64,000 nucleotides of DNA from Rickettsiales endosymbiont of Stachyamoeba lipophora (GTDB taxonomy: Bacteria; Pseudomonadota; Alphaproteobacteria; Rickettsiales; 33-17): assembly GCF_003932735.1 (NCBI RefSeq), contig NZ_CP033611.1, positions 372,001 to 436,000 on the forward strand. The letters are read 5' to 3'. This document shows positions 54,630-63,752 of this stretch, piece by piece. The position numbers and the translations under genes were made by a program. How positions within the stretch are numbered: position 1 is the stretch's first letter; every line of letters starts with the position of its first letter. The notes beneath the pieces are model-generated. The model was not told the origin of the DNA. It saw nothing but the letters and a program-made list of their open reading frames with translations, and searched no databases.

Positions 54630-56018
54630 ATGAGCGAAATTATTTGGGATGACAAATTACTTTCTCAGGCTTTAGGACAGTATGTTCCTTTTACTTTTGA
54701 AGCTTATAGTTTTGAATTTAACAGCAAGGAAGTACAAGAAGGCAGCTTATTTATTGCATTACGCGGAGAAAATGGGGATGGCCATAGCTATATAAAAAAT
54801 GCCCAGGAAAAAGGTGCCATTTGTATTATTGCTGAATATATTCCGAAAGATGCACTCCACACAGATAATATTTTAATCGTCAAAGATTCTAAAAAAGCTC
54901 TAAATCAGCTTGGGAAATTTAAGAGAGAGCATGTTAAAGCCACTTATATAGGGGTTACCGGCAGTGTTGGCAAAACCAGCACTAAAGAGATGATTTATTC
55001 AGCTTTATCAGTTTTTGGCATGACCCATAAAAACGCCGGTAACTTTAATAATGAGTTAGGATTACCTATAACCTTAGCAAGAATGCCTAACCACACCCAA
55101 TATGCAGTGCTTGAAATGGGTATGAACCATCTAGGAGAACTAAAATATTTAACTTCTATCGGCAAGCCGGATATTGCAGTAATTACCACCGTAGAAGCAG
55201 TACATTTAGAATTTTTTAATTCAATTGAAACCATAGCCCAAGCTAAAGCAGAAATTTTTGAAGGTTTAAACCCACAAGGATTAGCTATTATCAATCATGA
55301 TAATGCATATTTTGAGCTTATGAATATGCAGGCTATCAAGTTAGGCATTAAAAATATCGGTACTTTTGGCGCTCATCAAGGAGCTTATGCCAAGTTAATT
55401 GAATATAAAGCTTATAAAGAACATGCCCTAATTAAAGCCCAAATTAATGATCAAACAATTGAATATCAATTAGGAATGGTGGGAAGACATCAAGCAATTA
55501 ACTCACTTATACCCTTATTTATCATTAATCATTTAGGCCTGGATTTAAACAAGGGCATAAAGGCTTTATCTACCCAAACAGCTGCTTATGGCCGAGGAAC
55601 AGTAATTGATGTAATTTATAACAATAAACATCTTACTATTATTGATGAAAGTTATAATGCGTCTCCTGTTGCCGTAAAGGCCGCTTTATACAATTTAGCT
55701 GAAAGATTTCCTAATTCACAAAAAATAGCTATTTTAGGAGACATGAAAGAATTGGGTACCGCAGAAAAAACTTTCCATCAAGAACTGAAAGAATATATAA
55801 TTGATAATAAAATTGCTAAAATTATTTGCATTGGTAGTTTAATGAGAAGCTTATTTGATAGCCTACCAAGAGATTTTACTAAATATGCGTTTAGCAGTGT
55901 AACTGAATATTTAAACTCTTCCCCTGATCTTTTTGATAGCCAAGATGTTATTTTGGTTAAAGGATCCTTCTCTATGGGGTTAGGCAGGGTGGTTAGTTAT
56001 TTAAAGGATTCCAAATAA
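54630..56018 (+). CDS. murF: UDP-MurNAc-pentapeptide synthetase MurF
   Basis: A 462-residue Mur ligase. The start follows the murE stop directly. N-terminal SFEFNSKEVQEGSLFIALRG, the ATP loop IGVTGSVGKTSTKEMIYSAL, NFNNELGLPITLARMP, the EMGMNHLGEL block and IDESYNASPVAVKAAL are all characteristic of MurF, which adds D-Ala-D-Ala to complete the pentapeptide. It ends one base before mraY. Confidence 0.96.
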   Translation: MSEIIWDDKLLSQALGQYVPFTFEAYSFEFNSKEVQEGSLFIALRGENGDGHSYIKNAQEKGAICIIAEYIPKDALHTDNILIVKDSKKALNQLGKFKREHVKATYIGVTGSVGKTSTKEMIYSALSVFGMTHKNAGNFNNELGLPITLARMPNHTQYAVLEMGMNHLGELKYLTSIGKPDIAVITTVEAVHLEFFNSIETIAQAKAEIFEGLNPQGLAIINHDNAYFELMNMQAIKLGIKNIGTFGAHQGAYAKLIEYKAYKEHALIKAQINDQTIEYQLGMVGRHQAINSLIPLFIINHLGLDLNKGIKALSTQTAAYGRGTVIDVIYNNKHLTIIDESYNASPVAVKAALYNLAERFPNSQKIAILGDMKELGTAEKTFHQELKEYIIDNKIAKIICIGSLMRSLFDSLPRDFTKYAFSSVTEYLNSSPDLFDSQDVILVKGSFSMGLGRVVSYLKDSK

Positions 56019-56019
56019 T

Positions 56020-57108
56020 ATGCTTTATTATCTTTATACGCTTCTTATTAACCACTGCCATAGTTTAAACATCCTAAAATATATTACATTTAGAAGTTTT
56101 GGAGCATGTCTTACTTCTTTTATTATCGTAATGGTTACCATGCCCCGTTTTATTGGTTATTTAAAGCAACTTAAATCTGGTGGGCAGCCGATTAGGGAAG
56201 ATGGACCCGAAACTCATTTTAGCAAAAAAGGTACCCCGACCATGGGTGGCCTACTGATGCTTATAGCGATATTTATTACTGTGTTTTTATGGGGCAATCT
56301 AACCAATCAATTTTTACTGATTACCTGTTTTGTGACCTTAAGTTATGGGTTACTCGGATTTATTGATGATTATAAAAAAGTTAAAAAACAAAATACTAAC
56401 GGTGTTACCGGCAAGCAAAAATTGTTAATTCAATTTTTAGTCAGCTTCATTTGTTACTTTTGGATTATCAATATAATACCTATAGAAGTCGCAAGTCATC
56501 TAGTTTTTCCTATATTTAAAAATCTCAGCTTTGATTTAGGTTGGTTTTATATAATTTTCATTGCCTTAGTAACAGTTGGTACTTCCAATGCAGTTAATTT
56601 AACTGATGGGCTTGATGGTTTGGCTATTGTACCAATTATGATTACCGCACTTTGCTTTGGCATTATTGCCTATGTAGTCGGACATAGTGTATTTGCTAAT
56701 TATTTGCAGCTTACTCATATTAAAGGTACTAGTGAGCTCGCAGTATTTATTGCCAGTATGATCGGAGCTGGACTCGGATTTTTATGGTACAACTCACAAC
56801 CAGCACAAATTTTTATGGGTGATACCGGTAGTTTATCCTTAGGCGGCGCATTAGGTATTATTGCTGTACTTACCAAACATGAAATTGTGTTAAGCATTAT
56901 TGGCGGATTATTTGTTTTGGAAGCTTGCTCAGTAATGTTGCAAGTTTATTATTTCAAAATTACCAAAGGCAAAAGAATCTTCTTAATGGCGCCCTTACAT
57001 CATCATTTTGAGAAAAAAGGCTGGCCCGAATCAAAAGTAGTTACCCGTTTTTGGATTATCAGTATAATTTTTGCATTATTAGGGCTGGGCACACTTAAAA
57101 TTAGGTAG
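56020..57108 (+). CDS. mraY: phospho-MurNAc-pentapeptide transferase MraY
   Basis: A 362-residue membrane enzyme with about ten helices. Active-site stretches: KKGTPTMGGLLMLIAI, GFIDDYKKVKKQNTNGVTGK, NAVNLTDGLDGLAIVP, IFMGDTGSLSLGGALG and MAPLHHHFEKKGWPESKVV. It transfers the MurNAc-pentapeptide to undecaprenyl phosphate to form lipid I. It is preceded by murF and followed 3 bases later by a hydrolase gene where murD would usually stand. Confidence 0.97.
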   Translation: MLYYLYTLLINHCHSLNILKYITFRSFGACLTSFIIVMVTMPRFIGYLKQLKSGGQPIREDGPETHFSKKGTPTMGGLLMLIAIFITVFLWGNLTNQFLLITCFVTLSYGLLGFIDDYKKVKKQNTNGVTGKQKLLIQFLVSFICYFWIINIIPIEVASHLVFPIFKNLSFDLGWFYIIFIALVTVGTSNAVNLTDGLDGLAIVPIMITALCFGIIAYVVGHSVFANYLQLTHIKGTSELAVFIASMIGAGLGFLWYNSQPAQIFMGDTGSLSLGGALGIIAVLTKHEIVLSIIGGLFVLEACSVMLQVYYFKITKGKRIFLMAPLHHHFEKKGWPESKVVTRFWIISIIFALLGLGTLKIR

Positions 57109-57111
57109 TTA

Positions 57112-57969
57112 ATGAATTTCTATCAAAAAGTTCATATTGAATATAGCTTAGATAACATTCACCACTCACGTTATTTAGCTTATACTGCTTGGGGTAATCC
57201 TAATAAACCGGCAATACTCTGTGTACATGCACTGACGCGCAATGCCCGTGACTTTGATCTTTTAGCACAAGCTTTAAGTAATAAATATTATGTAATCTGC
57301 CTTGATATTGCGGGTCGTGGCCAAAGTGACCCTATGCCTGATCCATTATGTTATAATTATTCGTGTTATCTTCATGATATAATACTTTTGCTAAAAAAAC
57401 TTAATATTACTAAGTTCAGCTGGATTGGCACTTCAATGGGCGGTATCATTGGTATGGTATTTGCAAGCCTTTACCCTGGGATTCTGGATAAGTTGATTAT
57501 CAATGATGTGGGCGCTTTTATTCCTAAAGAAGCTCTACAGCGCATCGCTAAATATGTAGGTCGTACTTTCACTTTTGATAATTTGCATGAGCTAGAACAG
57601 CAGCTGAGAAAAAACTTTGCTCCTTTTGGGATAACAGATGATCTTCACTGGAAACATATGGCTAAACATAGTTTCTGGATAACCGCTAACAACGAATTTA
57701 CTTTTGCTTATGATCCGCAAATTACCTTAGGTACTTTCAGATCAGATCCGGCTCAGATTGAGGATGCAGATTTATGGGATATCTGGCAAAAAATCTCCTG
57801 TCCTACATTAGTCATAAGAGGCACCAAATCAGATATTTTACAGCATGAAACTTACCTTAAAATGCTTGAAAAACCTCAAGTTAACGGTATTGAATACAAA
57901 AACATTGGTCACGCCCCAAGTCTCATGGAACAAAGCCAGATTAAAGATATTCACAATTGGTTAAACTAA
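57112..57969 (+). CDS. alpha/beta hydrolase at the murD position
   Basis: A 285-residue serine hydrolase fold. LCVHALTRNARDFDLLAQAL supplies the oxyanion region, LDIAGRGQSDP follows, and the nucleophile elbow is WIGTSMGGIIGMVFASLYP (G-x-S-x-G). The acid lies in LVIRGTKSDILQHETYLKM and the His in NIGHAPSLMEQ. The triad is complete. The substrate is unknown. It starts 3 bases after mraY and shares its operon, so a link to wall or lipid-precursor metabolism is possible but unproven. No terminator separates it from mraY. Confidence 0.85.
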   Translation: MNFYQKVHIEYSLDNIHHSRYLAYTAWGNPNKPAILCVHALTRNARDFDLLAQALSNKYYVICLDIAGRGQSDPMPDPLCYNYSCYLHDIILLLKKLNITKFSWIGTSMGGIIGMVFASLYPGILDKLIINDVGAFIPKEALQRIAKYVGRTFTFDNLHELEQQLRKNFAPFGITDDLHWKHMAKHSFWITANNEFTFAYDPQITLGTFRSDPAQIEDADLWDIWQKISCPTLVIRGTKSDILQHETYLKMLEKPQVNGIEYKNIGHAPSLMEQSQIKDIHNWLN

Positions 57970-58096
57970 AAAGCACACTTATTCTTACTAATATTTACCG
58001 CCATATGTAAAATTTACTAAAAAATTACAAATATCGTTATTTACTTCAACATATTTTTGTTATACATATTAACTTTAAATAGTGATGGAGATTATA

Positions 58097-59140
58097 ATGT
58101 CTAACCCAACAATTTTAGATTTAGACCAAGACTTAGACGGTATTTATAATGAACTTTCCGATATTATAACAGATTTATCTGCTCCTGATAATCGTGTGGG
58201 CGAAGTTGAAAAACTACTAATAAACATGACCGCTCACATAAGCCACTATCCGGATGACCAGAAACGGCAAACCTTAAAATCATTCTTTGAGCCTGTTAGA
58301 GTTAACCCCAGTATTAGGCATGCTCTTTTATTCTTGGCTATTGAACAGAACAAATTAGGGGTAGCTAGTTTACTCATCCAATATGGAGCTAATGTAGATA
58401 TCGAAGATGAAGACGGCACTCCATTACTCTACACTATGATAAGACAAAATAATATCCTGGGCATTGAACTTTTATCTCAGTACAAAGCAGATATTAACCA
58501 CATAATTAACCATAATATTGAAGAAATGATATTTATTGGTCTTACACCAATTTTATTTGCTGCAATAAACAAACATTGGAATGCTTTTATTAATTTAGCT
58601 AACCTTGGTGCCCGCTTAGATAATGACATAACCATTAACCAAATAAAGAGTAAAGCTTGGCAGCTTGCAGAAGAAGAATTAACCAAAAGTCAAGAAGAAG
58701 GCTTTATTAATGATAATATGCGCCAGAAGATCGAAACAATTATTAACAATGCTAAAACTGTAGCAACCCAAGCAGCAAGCATCTCCACCCAAGCGAGTAA
58801 CCCTACCAATATTACTCCGACTATACTTGTTCCAAATAGTTCTACACAAATAAATAATACTACAAATACTATACAAACCACACCAGCGCCGAATTCTAAA
58901 TTGTCCTACTATGCTAAAAACACTTGTATAGCACTTGCTAGCCTTGTGTTAGGGGTAGCTGCCATTTATGTGCTGGGTAGGTTTTTTGCACCAAAGGCTA
59001 CTGCTCAAATAACTCACAATATCGCCAATGCATGCGCTAAAATTTTACCAGGATTTAACTCAAAGAGTTTAAACCAAGCAAAAGACTTTTCTCATGTCGG
59101 TAACATTTTCAATAGCAAATCAGTAACAATTGCTAGATAA
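58097..59140 (+). CDS. ankyrin-repeat protein with C-terminal membrane helix
   Basis: About 347 residues from the ATG at 58097, chosen because GGAG lies 6 bases upstream. The start is MSNPTILDLDQDLDG. Ankyrin-like units at about residues 75-185: ALLFLAIEQNKLGVASLLIQ, YGANVDIEDEDGTPLLYTMI and FAAINKHWNAFINLANLGAR. A Thr/Asn/Gln-rich spacer follows, then a membrane helix at about 275-297 (CIALASLVLGVAAIYVLGRF) and a short tail. It could be a tail-anchored host-interacting protein. It is monocistronic, with its own terminator. Confidence 0.85.
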   Translation: MSNPTILDLDQDLDGIYNELSDIITDLSAPDNRVGEVEKLLINMTAHISHYPDDQKRQTLKSFFEPVRVNPSIRHALLFLAIEQNKLGVASLLIQYGANVDIEDEDGTPLLYTMIRQNNILGIELLSQYKADINHIINHNIEEMIFIGLTPILFAAINKHWNAFINLANLGARLDNDITINQIKSKAWQLAEEELTKSQEEGFINDNMRQKIETIINNAKTVATQAASISTQASNPTNITPTILVPNSSTQINNTTNTIQTTPAPNSKLSYYAKNTCIALASLVLGVAAIYVLGRFFAPKATAQITHNIANACAKILPGFNSKSLNQAKDFSHVGNIFNSKSVTIAR

Positions 59141-59150
59141 TTTATTACTC

Positions 59151-59200
59151 AAAATTATAGCGCCTTAAGGGTTATTAAACTCTTGGGCGCCATAATTTTT
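59151..59200 (+). terminator. terminator of the ankyrin gene
   Basis: AAAATTATAGCGCC (59151-59164) pairs with GGCGCCATAATTTT (59186-59199), with one G-T wobble. The T-run follows directly. It lies 10 bases after the ankyrin stop. Confidence 0.75.
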
Positions 59201-59359
59201 CTGCTGGACCACTGCCATTTTTTATCCCGTTAATTATTTTAATTGATACTAATCATATAAAATGAGTCTTGATACTTCCATAGCAAAATTAAAAATTAAC
59301 TTCCCAATAGGCTAATAGTAATATTACTGATCATTTAAATTTAATTATCCCCGTTGATT
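59201..59359. other. spacer between the ankyrin terminator and a convergent gene
   Basis: About 160 AT-rich bases with no open frame, RNA gene or repeat that I can recognise. Confidence 0.35.
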
Positions 59360-59734
59360 TTACTTGGGTTTAGGGCTTTTTATTCTGCCAGTAAATTTTT
59401 GAGTATTATTTCCAGAATCAACGCTTTTAGTTAATTTATCTTGAAATACCTTGTCTAGCATATTTTTTAATCCAGATAACTGAGATTCCATAGTAGCAGA
59501 TGAATCTTTTTCAATGTTTTCTGCAGCTTTTTCTAATTTATTTAATTGTTTTGTTAGCTCTATTGTCGGTTTATTGCCCTTTGTCAAAAACCGCCTTATA
59601 CTAGCAATTATTACTACTATAGCAGCTACGATGGGAATAACGGTTGCAATAGCTATACTTGCTAATGCAATAGGATTAACAAGCATACGGACTAGGATAA
59701 CACCTCTTATTAACTCTGCACCTGTGCTATACAT
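59360..59734 (-). CDS. small membrane protein with a coiled-coil tail (124 aa)
   Basis: The N-terminal half holds one or two hydrophobic segments (about residues 8-46, LASIAIATVIPIVAAIVVII). A basic turn, then a helical charged region follows (LTKQLNKLEKAAENIEKDSS) with a basic C-terminus (GRIKSPKPK). No family recognised. It begins 13 bases after the stop of a decayed gene on the same strand and may once have belonged to the same operon. The opposite strand also has an open frame, but its composition is that of an antisense shadow. Confidence 0.5.
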   Translation of the reverse strand: MYSTGAELIRGVILVRMLVNPIALASIAIATVIPIVAAIVVIIASIRRFLTKGNKPTIELTKQLNKLEKAAENIEKDSSATMESQLSGLKNMLDKVFQDKLTKSVDSGNNTQKFTGRIKSPKPK

Positions 59735-59747
59735 TCTATTCCCGCTT

Positions 59748-60090
59748 TTAAAATAAGCTTTTGTGCTCAGGATCTTTTAAAAAATGTTGATCTCCTTTAC
59801 CTTCTTCGGTGGGAGTGTATATTAAAATGCCATCCATTGCTCTATTTAGCTTGGTGGCTATTGCTTGGGTTTCTTGATTCGTAATCTCTACTTTCTCATC
59901 TCTAAGCCCTAGATTCTGCTCTTTATAAATAGCTCAATGCTTTTCTTGTATGGCTATCTGAATTTTGCAGCAAGATTCCTAACGCCACATTAAACTTTAT
60001 ATTGCCTTGATCGTTGCGGGGCAAATTTGCATTAAGAACCTGATTTATTATGCTGCTAATGCATTTTTTTAGTACCAGTAAAAGGCTCTA
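59748..60090 (-). pseudogene. decayed gene in two frames
   Basis: On the minus strand one frame reads NQVLNANLPRNDQGNIKFNV, continues into ALGILLQNSDSHTRKALSYL and stops. The frame shifted by one then continues with EQNLGLRDEKVEITNQETQA and MDGILIYTPTEEGKGDQHFL to a stop at 59748. The two parts join plausibly across one indel near 59930. No start codon is found upstream, and a stop lies just before the first part. The parent family is not recognised. Confidence 0.5.
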
Positions 60091-60434
60091 CAATACCAAA
60101 CCGTTAGTTTGAAAAGAAGATATATAGCCTCTACATGTTTGTTAATATACTAACTGTTGTAATAAAAACTTACAATAATGTAAAAAATATCTAAGGTTGA
60201 TAGATGACCATAGAAAGTTAGACAGAGATACTTAAGGGATCCAAAGAAGCTTGGAAACTGACAAAGAGAACATTGATCAAGTACTATGAAATATGGAGAA
60301 CCATCTGAAGAACACAGATCAGGTCAAGTGGACGCAACCCACAACTAAAGCCCTGAGTACAACATACTTTTTGAGAATTTGTGGCACCATAAGCGACGGC
60401 TAAATTAGCCGCACGCTCAAAAAAAAGGAGCCAA
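60091..60434. other. gene-free stretch before the end of infC
   Basis: About 340 bases. A short frame around 60225-60310 reads EILKGSKEAWKLTKRTLIKY without a start and looks like gene debris. A palindrome CGGCTAA-A-TTAGCCG sits at 60397-60411. It could help end the thrS-infC transcript but has no T-run on that strand. Confidence 0.4.
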
Positions 60435-60968
60435 TTATAATAATAGCGTTTTGGCAGGCGTAAGGATCATTACAAGCTGCATTCCTTCCATTTTAGGATC
60501 AAGTTCTATTTTTCCTACTTCCTGGATTGATTCTTTAATTTTTTCAAATACATTACGGCCTAATTCTTGGTGAGTAATTTCACGTCCTCTAAAACGTAAC
60601 GATACTTTTACTTTATTACCTTCATTTAAGAATTTAATAATTGCCTTAGTCTTAATATCTAAGTCACCCTGCCCAATATTAGGACGAAGCTTAATTTCTT
60701 TTATTTCAACTTTAGTTTGTTTTTTCTTGGCTTCATGAGCTTTTTTTTGTAGCTCATATTTATATTTACCAAAATCAATTATTTTACAAACCGGGGGTTC
60801 TGCATTAGGTGAAACTTCTACCAAATCAAGACCTGCTTGTTCAGCTAGATTTAATGCTTCTCTCAATGGTACGACTCCTAACATTTGCCCTTCAGCGCCA
60901 ACGAGCCTCACCTCTTTCACGTTAATTTCCCTATTAGCTCTGGGAAGATTATTCTTACTTTTTGTTAT
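60435..60968 (-). CDS. infC: translation initiation factor IF-3, probably starting at ATA
   Basis: The conserved protein is IF-3: VRLVGAEGQMLGVVPLREAL, LDLVEVSPNAEPPVCKIIDF, GKYKYELQKKAHEAKKKQ, EIKLRPNIGQGDLDIKTKAI and VSLRFRGREITHQELG. A GTG at 60918-60920 would give 161 residues but cut off the usual N-terminus. The frame stays open upstream through N-L-P-R-A-N-R-E-I-N-V, the normal IF-3 start region, to an ATA at 60966-60968 exactly 5 bases after AGGAGG. A rare start codon is the known basis of infC autoregulation in E. coli (AUU). IF-3 binds 30S subunits and rejects wrong starts. It follows thrS by 34 bases. Confidence 0.92.
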   Translation of the reverse strand: MTKSKNNLPRANREINVKEVRLVGAEGQMLGVVPLREALNLAEQAGLDLVEVSPNAEPPVCKIIDFGKYKYELQKKAHEAKKKQTKVEIKEIKLRPNIGQGDLDIKTKAIIKFLNEGNKVKVSLRFRGREITHQELGRNVFEKIKESIQEVGKIELDPKMEGMQLVMILTPAKTLLL

Positions 60969-60973
60969 AGTAG

Positions 60974-60979
60974 CCTCCT
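60974..60979 (-). promoter_or_regulatory. perfect Shine-Dalgarno deciding the infC start
   Basis: AGGAGG on the minus strand, five bases before an ATA codon in frame with IF-3. There is no ATG, GTG or TTG at a suitable distance. Confidence 0.8.
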
Positions 60980-61002
60980 TTTAAATATTATTTATATATC
61001 CG

Positions 61003-62925
61003 CTAATTAATAGTTTTTAAATTTATCAGTTTATGAGTTTTTATCATTTCAACAAATTCATCAAAACTCATGTTTTCTTGTGGCTTATCTAATGAAAGTC
61101 TGACAGAAAGTTGATTTTCTTCAACTTCTTTTTTACCGACAATCACCATCACAGGCACTTTTGCTAGTGAATGCTTTCTGATTTTATAGTTAATTTTTTC
61201 ATTATCTAGATCTAATTCTACTCTTAAGCCTAAACTTATTAATTTTTCGCTAATTTGTGTGGCATAAACATCAGCATCATTTGTAATATTAAGTACTGCG
61301 ATTTGTACTGGAGCAAGCCACAATGGTAGCTTTCCTGAATACTCCTCAATTAAAATACCAACAAATCTTTCTAATGAACCTAAAATGGCACGATGCACCA
61401 TTACCGGACGATGTTTTTGCCCGTCTTCACCAATATACGTGGCGCCAAGCCTTTCTGGCATCACAAAGTCAACTTGCAATGTACCGCATTGCCAATGACG
61501 ACCTATTGCATCTTTCAATACAAATTCAAGTTTAGGGCCATAAAACGCTCCTTCACCCGGATTTAAACTATATTCAAACCCTGTAGTATTCACTGCATCT
61601 TTTAAGGCTTTTTCTGCCCTGTCCCATGTCTCATCACTTCCTACTCTTGTTTCAGGGCGGTCAGAGAATTTGACTGAGATATTAGTAAAACCTAAATCAT
61701 GATAAACTTCTTGTAATAAATTACAGAATTTCACAGTTTCTTCAGTAATTTGATCTTCGGTGCAGAAAATATGCGCATCATCTTGCACAAAACCTCTTAC
61801 TCTCATTAATCCATGTAATGAGCCTGAAGGTTCATTCCGATGGCACATCCCGAATTCAGCCATTCTAAGTGGTAGGTCACGATAGCTTTTAATCCCTTGA
61901 TTAAAAATTTGCACATGACAAGGGCAGTTCATTGGCTTAATAGCTAACACATCTTCTTTAGTTTCGGAAGTAAACATATCCTCACGGAATTTTTCCCAGT
62001 GCCCCGATTTTTCCCACAAACTCCGATCAACTAGTACAGGAGTTTTAACTTCTATATAACCATTTTGAGCAATTTTATCGCGAATATAATTTTCTAGCAG
62101 ACGGTAAATGGTCCAACCTTTATGATGCCAGAAAATCATTCCCTGTGCTTCTTCCTGAATATGAAACAAATTAAGTTCACGCCCTAATTTTCTATGATCT
62201 CTTTTTTCAGCCTCTTCTAACATATGGAGATAATCTTTAAGCTCGGCTTCCGACCCCCACGCAGTACCATAAATTCTTTGTAACATTGGGTTTTTGCTAT
62301 CGCCACGCCAATAAGCTCCAGCCAACTTCATTAATTTAAAATATTTAATCTTACCGGTACTAGGCGCATGCGGACCACGACATAAATCAATAAATTGACC
62401 TTGCCTATACAAACTGATTATTTCACCTTTTGGAATATCACGTATAATTTCTGCCTTATACAGCTCGCCAATTGACTCAAAAAATTTAATTGCTTCATCG
62501 CGATCCCATTCCTCACGCTGAATAGGAATATTTTCTTCACTGATCTGTTTCATTCTTTTTTCAAGCTTAACCAAATCATCAGGCGTAAAAGGTTCATCAC
62601 GCGCCACATCATAATAAAAGCCGTTTTCAATTACAGGGCCAATAGTAATTTGAGCATCTGGATATAAATCTTTAATTGCTTGGGCTAGCAAGTGCGCTGC
62701 ATCATGCCTTATAATTTCAAGGCCGTCAGGACTGGTCGGGGTAATAATCTCAACTTTTGAATCTTGCGTAATAACAGTATTTAAGTCTTTTGGCTGGCCA
62801 TCAATTTTAAGAGCTAAAGCCAGCTTAGTTAAACTTTTACTAATGCTTTCAGCAATATCAAAACCGGTTATTTGGTCTTGATCAAAATTTTTAATCTGGC
62901 CATCTGGCAGAGTAATATTAACCAT
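61003..62925 (-). CDS. thrS: threonyl-tRNA synthetase
   Basis: A 640-residue enzyme with all domains. An N-terminal TGS domain (residues 1-60) is followed by the editing domain with [20 protein letters not shown] and, later, [14 protein letters not shown]. The class II core has [60 protein letters not shown] and [20 protein letters not shown]. The zinc ligands Cys/His/His are in place. The C-terminal anticodon-binding domain ends the protein. It charges tRNA-Thr. It lies between a glycosyltransferase (5 bases upstream) and infC; thrS-infC order is widespread. Confidence 0.98.
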   Translation of the reverse strand: MVNITLPDGQIKNFDQDQITGFDIAESISKSLTKLALALKIDGQPKDLNTVITQDSKVEIITPTSPDGLEIIRHDAAHLLAQAIKDLYPDAQITIGPVIENGFYYDVARDEPFTPDDLVKLEKRMKQISEENIPIQREEWDRDEAIKFFESIGELYKAEIIRDIPKGEIISLYRQGQFIDLCRGPHAPSTGKIKYFKLMKLAGAYWRGDSKNPMLQRIYGTAWGSEAELKDYLHMLEEAEKRDHRKLGRELNLFHIQEEAQGMIFWHHKGWTIYRLLENYIRDKIAQNGYIEVKTPVLVDRSLWEKSGHWEKFREDMFTSETKEDVLAIKPMNCPCHVQIFNQGIKSYRDLPLRMAEFGMCHRNEPSGSLHGLMRVRGFVQDDAHIFCTEDQITEETVKFCNLLQEVYHDLGFTNISVKFSDRPETRVGSDETWDRAEKALKDAVNTTGFEYSLNPGEGAFYGPKLEFVLKDAIGRHWQCGTLQVDFVMPERLGATYIGEDGQKHRPVMVHRAILGSLERFVGILIEEYSGKLPLWLAPVQIAVLNITNDADVYATQISEKLISLGLRVELDLDNEKINYKIRKHSLAKVPVMVIVGKKEVEENQLSVRLSLDKPQENMSFDEFVEMIKTHKLINLKTIN

Positions 62926-62930
62926 GATAA

Positions 62931-63752
62931 TTATTCCTTAAGTCTTGCATTTATACATTTGCTGCTAGAATAGAAATTTTTTTGGATGACAACACGACTA
63001 GCAAATAAAATCAATAGAATTTTTAACTTTCGCCATACTTTGCTATAAAGTTTTATGGTTTGTTGTGGCTTAGGTAAATCAAATTTACTTACCAATTGGT
63101 ATGCTTCTAAATAACCGCGCTTAAATTTAGCAATTCTTTTACAATAGTCAATTAATGAAAATGGTACAAAGTAACAAGAAGTAATTTTATTAACTTTTTT
63201 AAACTCATACGTTTGAGCAAACTTAGCCCATAACACCCAATCTTCCAACTGATCTAACGAGTTTACAAATCCACCTAATCTTACAAATGCCTCTTTAGGG
63301 AATAATACATTATTAATAATTAAAAAATTGCTATCATTTAAAGTGCCTTCATCGCGAGGAAAAAGATAAGGCTTACTCACTATTTTATTGTTATGGGTAA
63401 TTCCGCGTTCATGGGCTAATGAATAAACTATTATCTCCGGTGCAACACTGGCAGTTAAGGTTTCTAAATGATTACTATACCACAGATCATCATCATCTAA
63501 AAAAATTAAATAATTACCACTAGCCTTGTCCATTGCAAAGTTACCGGCAGCACTTCTACCTCGTTGTGGTAGCAAATTAAAATATTTAAGCCGATCATCA
63601 TTAAGCTGTTTAATTAAACTTTCTAAATGGTTAGAACCATCTTCTACAATTATCACTTCAAAATTTTGATAAGCTTGGGTAAGAACTGAAGTTAAAGCCA
63701 ACTTAAAGCTGTCTCTCCCTGTAGTTCTTATCAAAACTGAAATTAAACTCAT
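62931..63752 (-). CDS. glycosyltransferase family 2
   Basis: A 273-residue protein. [20 protein letters not shown] at the start, VIIVEDGS for the nucleotide site, [14 protein letters not shown] with the metal-binding D-x-D, and a later acidic segment ([17 protein letters not shown]) where the catalytic base is expected in inverting GT-A enzymes. The C-terminus is basic and hydrophobic, perhaps membrane-attached. It probably adds a sugar to an envelope polysaccharide. Its ATG overlaps the stop of the rmlB-like gene (ATGA), tying it to dTDP-sugar synthesis. Confidence 0.88.
   Translation of the reverse strand: MSLISVLIRTTGRDSFKLALTSVLTQAYQNFEVIIVEDGSNHLESLIKQLNDDRLKYFNLLPQRGRSAAGNFAMDKASGNYLIFLDDDDLWYSNHLETLTASVAPEIIVYSLAHERGITHNNKIVSKPYLFPRDEGTLNDSNFLIINNVLFPKEAFVRLGGFVNSLDQLEDWVLWAKFAQTYEFKKVNKITSCYFVPFSLIDYCKRIAKFKRGYLEAYQLVSKFDLPKPQQTIKLYSKVWRKLKILLILFASRVVIQKNFYSSSKCINARLKE

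Noticed and set aside
59514-59756. 80-codon plus-strand hydrophobic frame opposite the small membrane protein
   Set aside because: Antisense of a hydrophobic helix is often hydrophobic too; the minus-strand frame is longer, ends in a sensible charged tail and follows other minus-strand coding remains.
60397-60411. Perfect palindrome read as the infC terminator
   Set aside because: The single-base centre gives a poor hairpin loop and no T-run follows on the minus strand; left as an unassigned palindrome.
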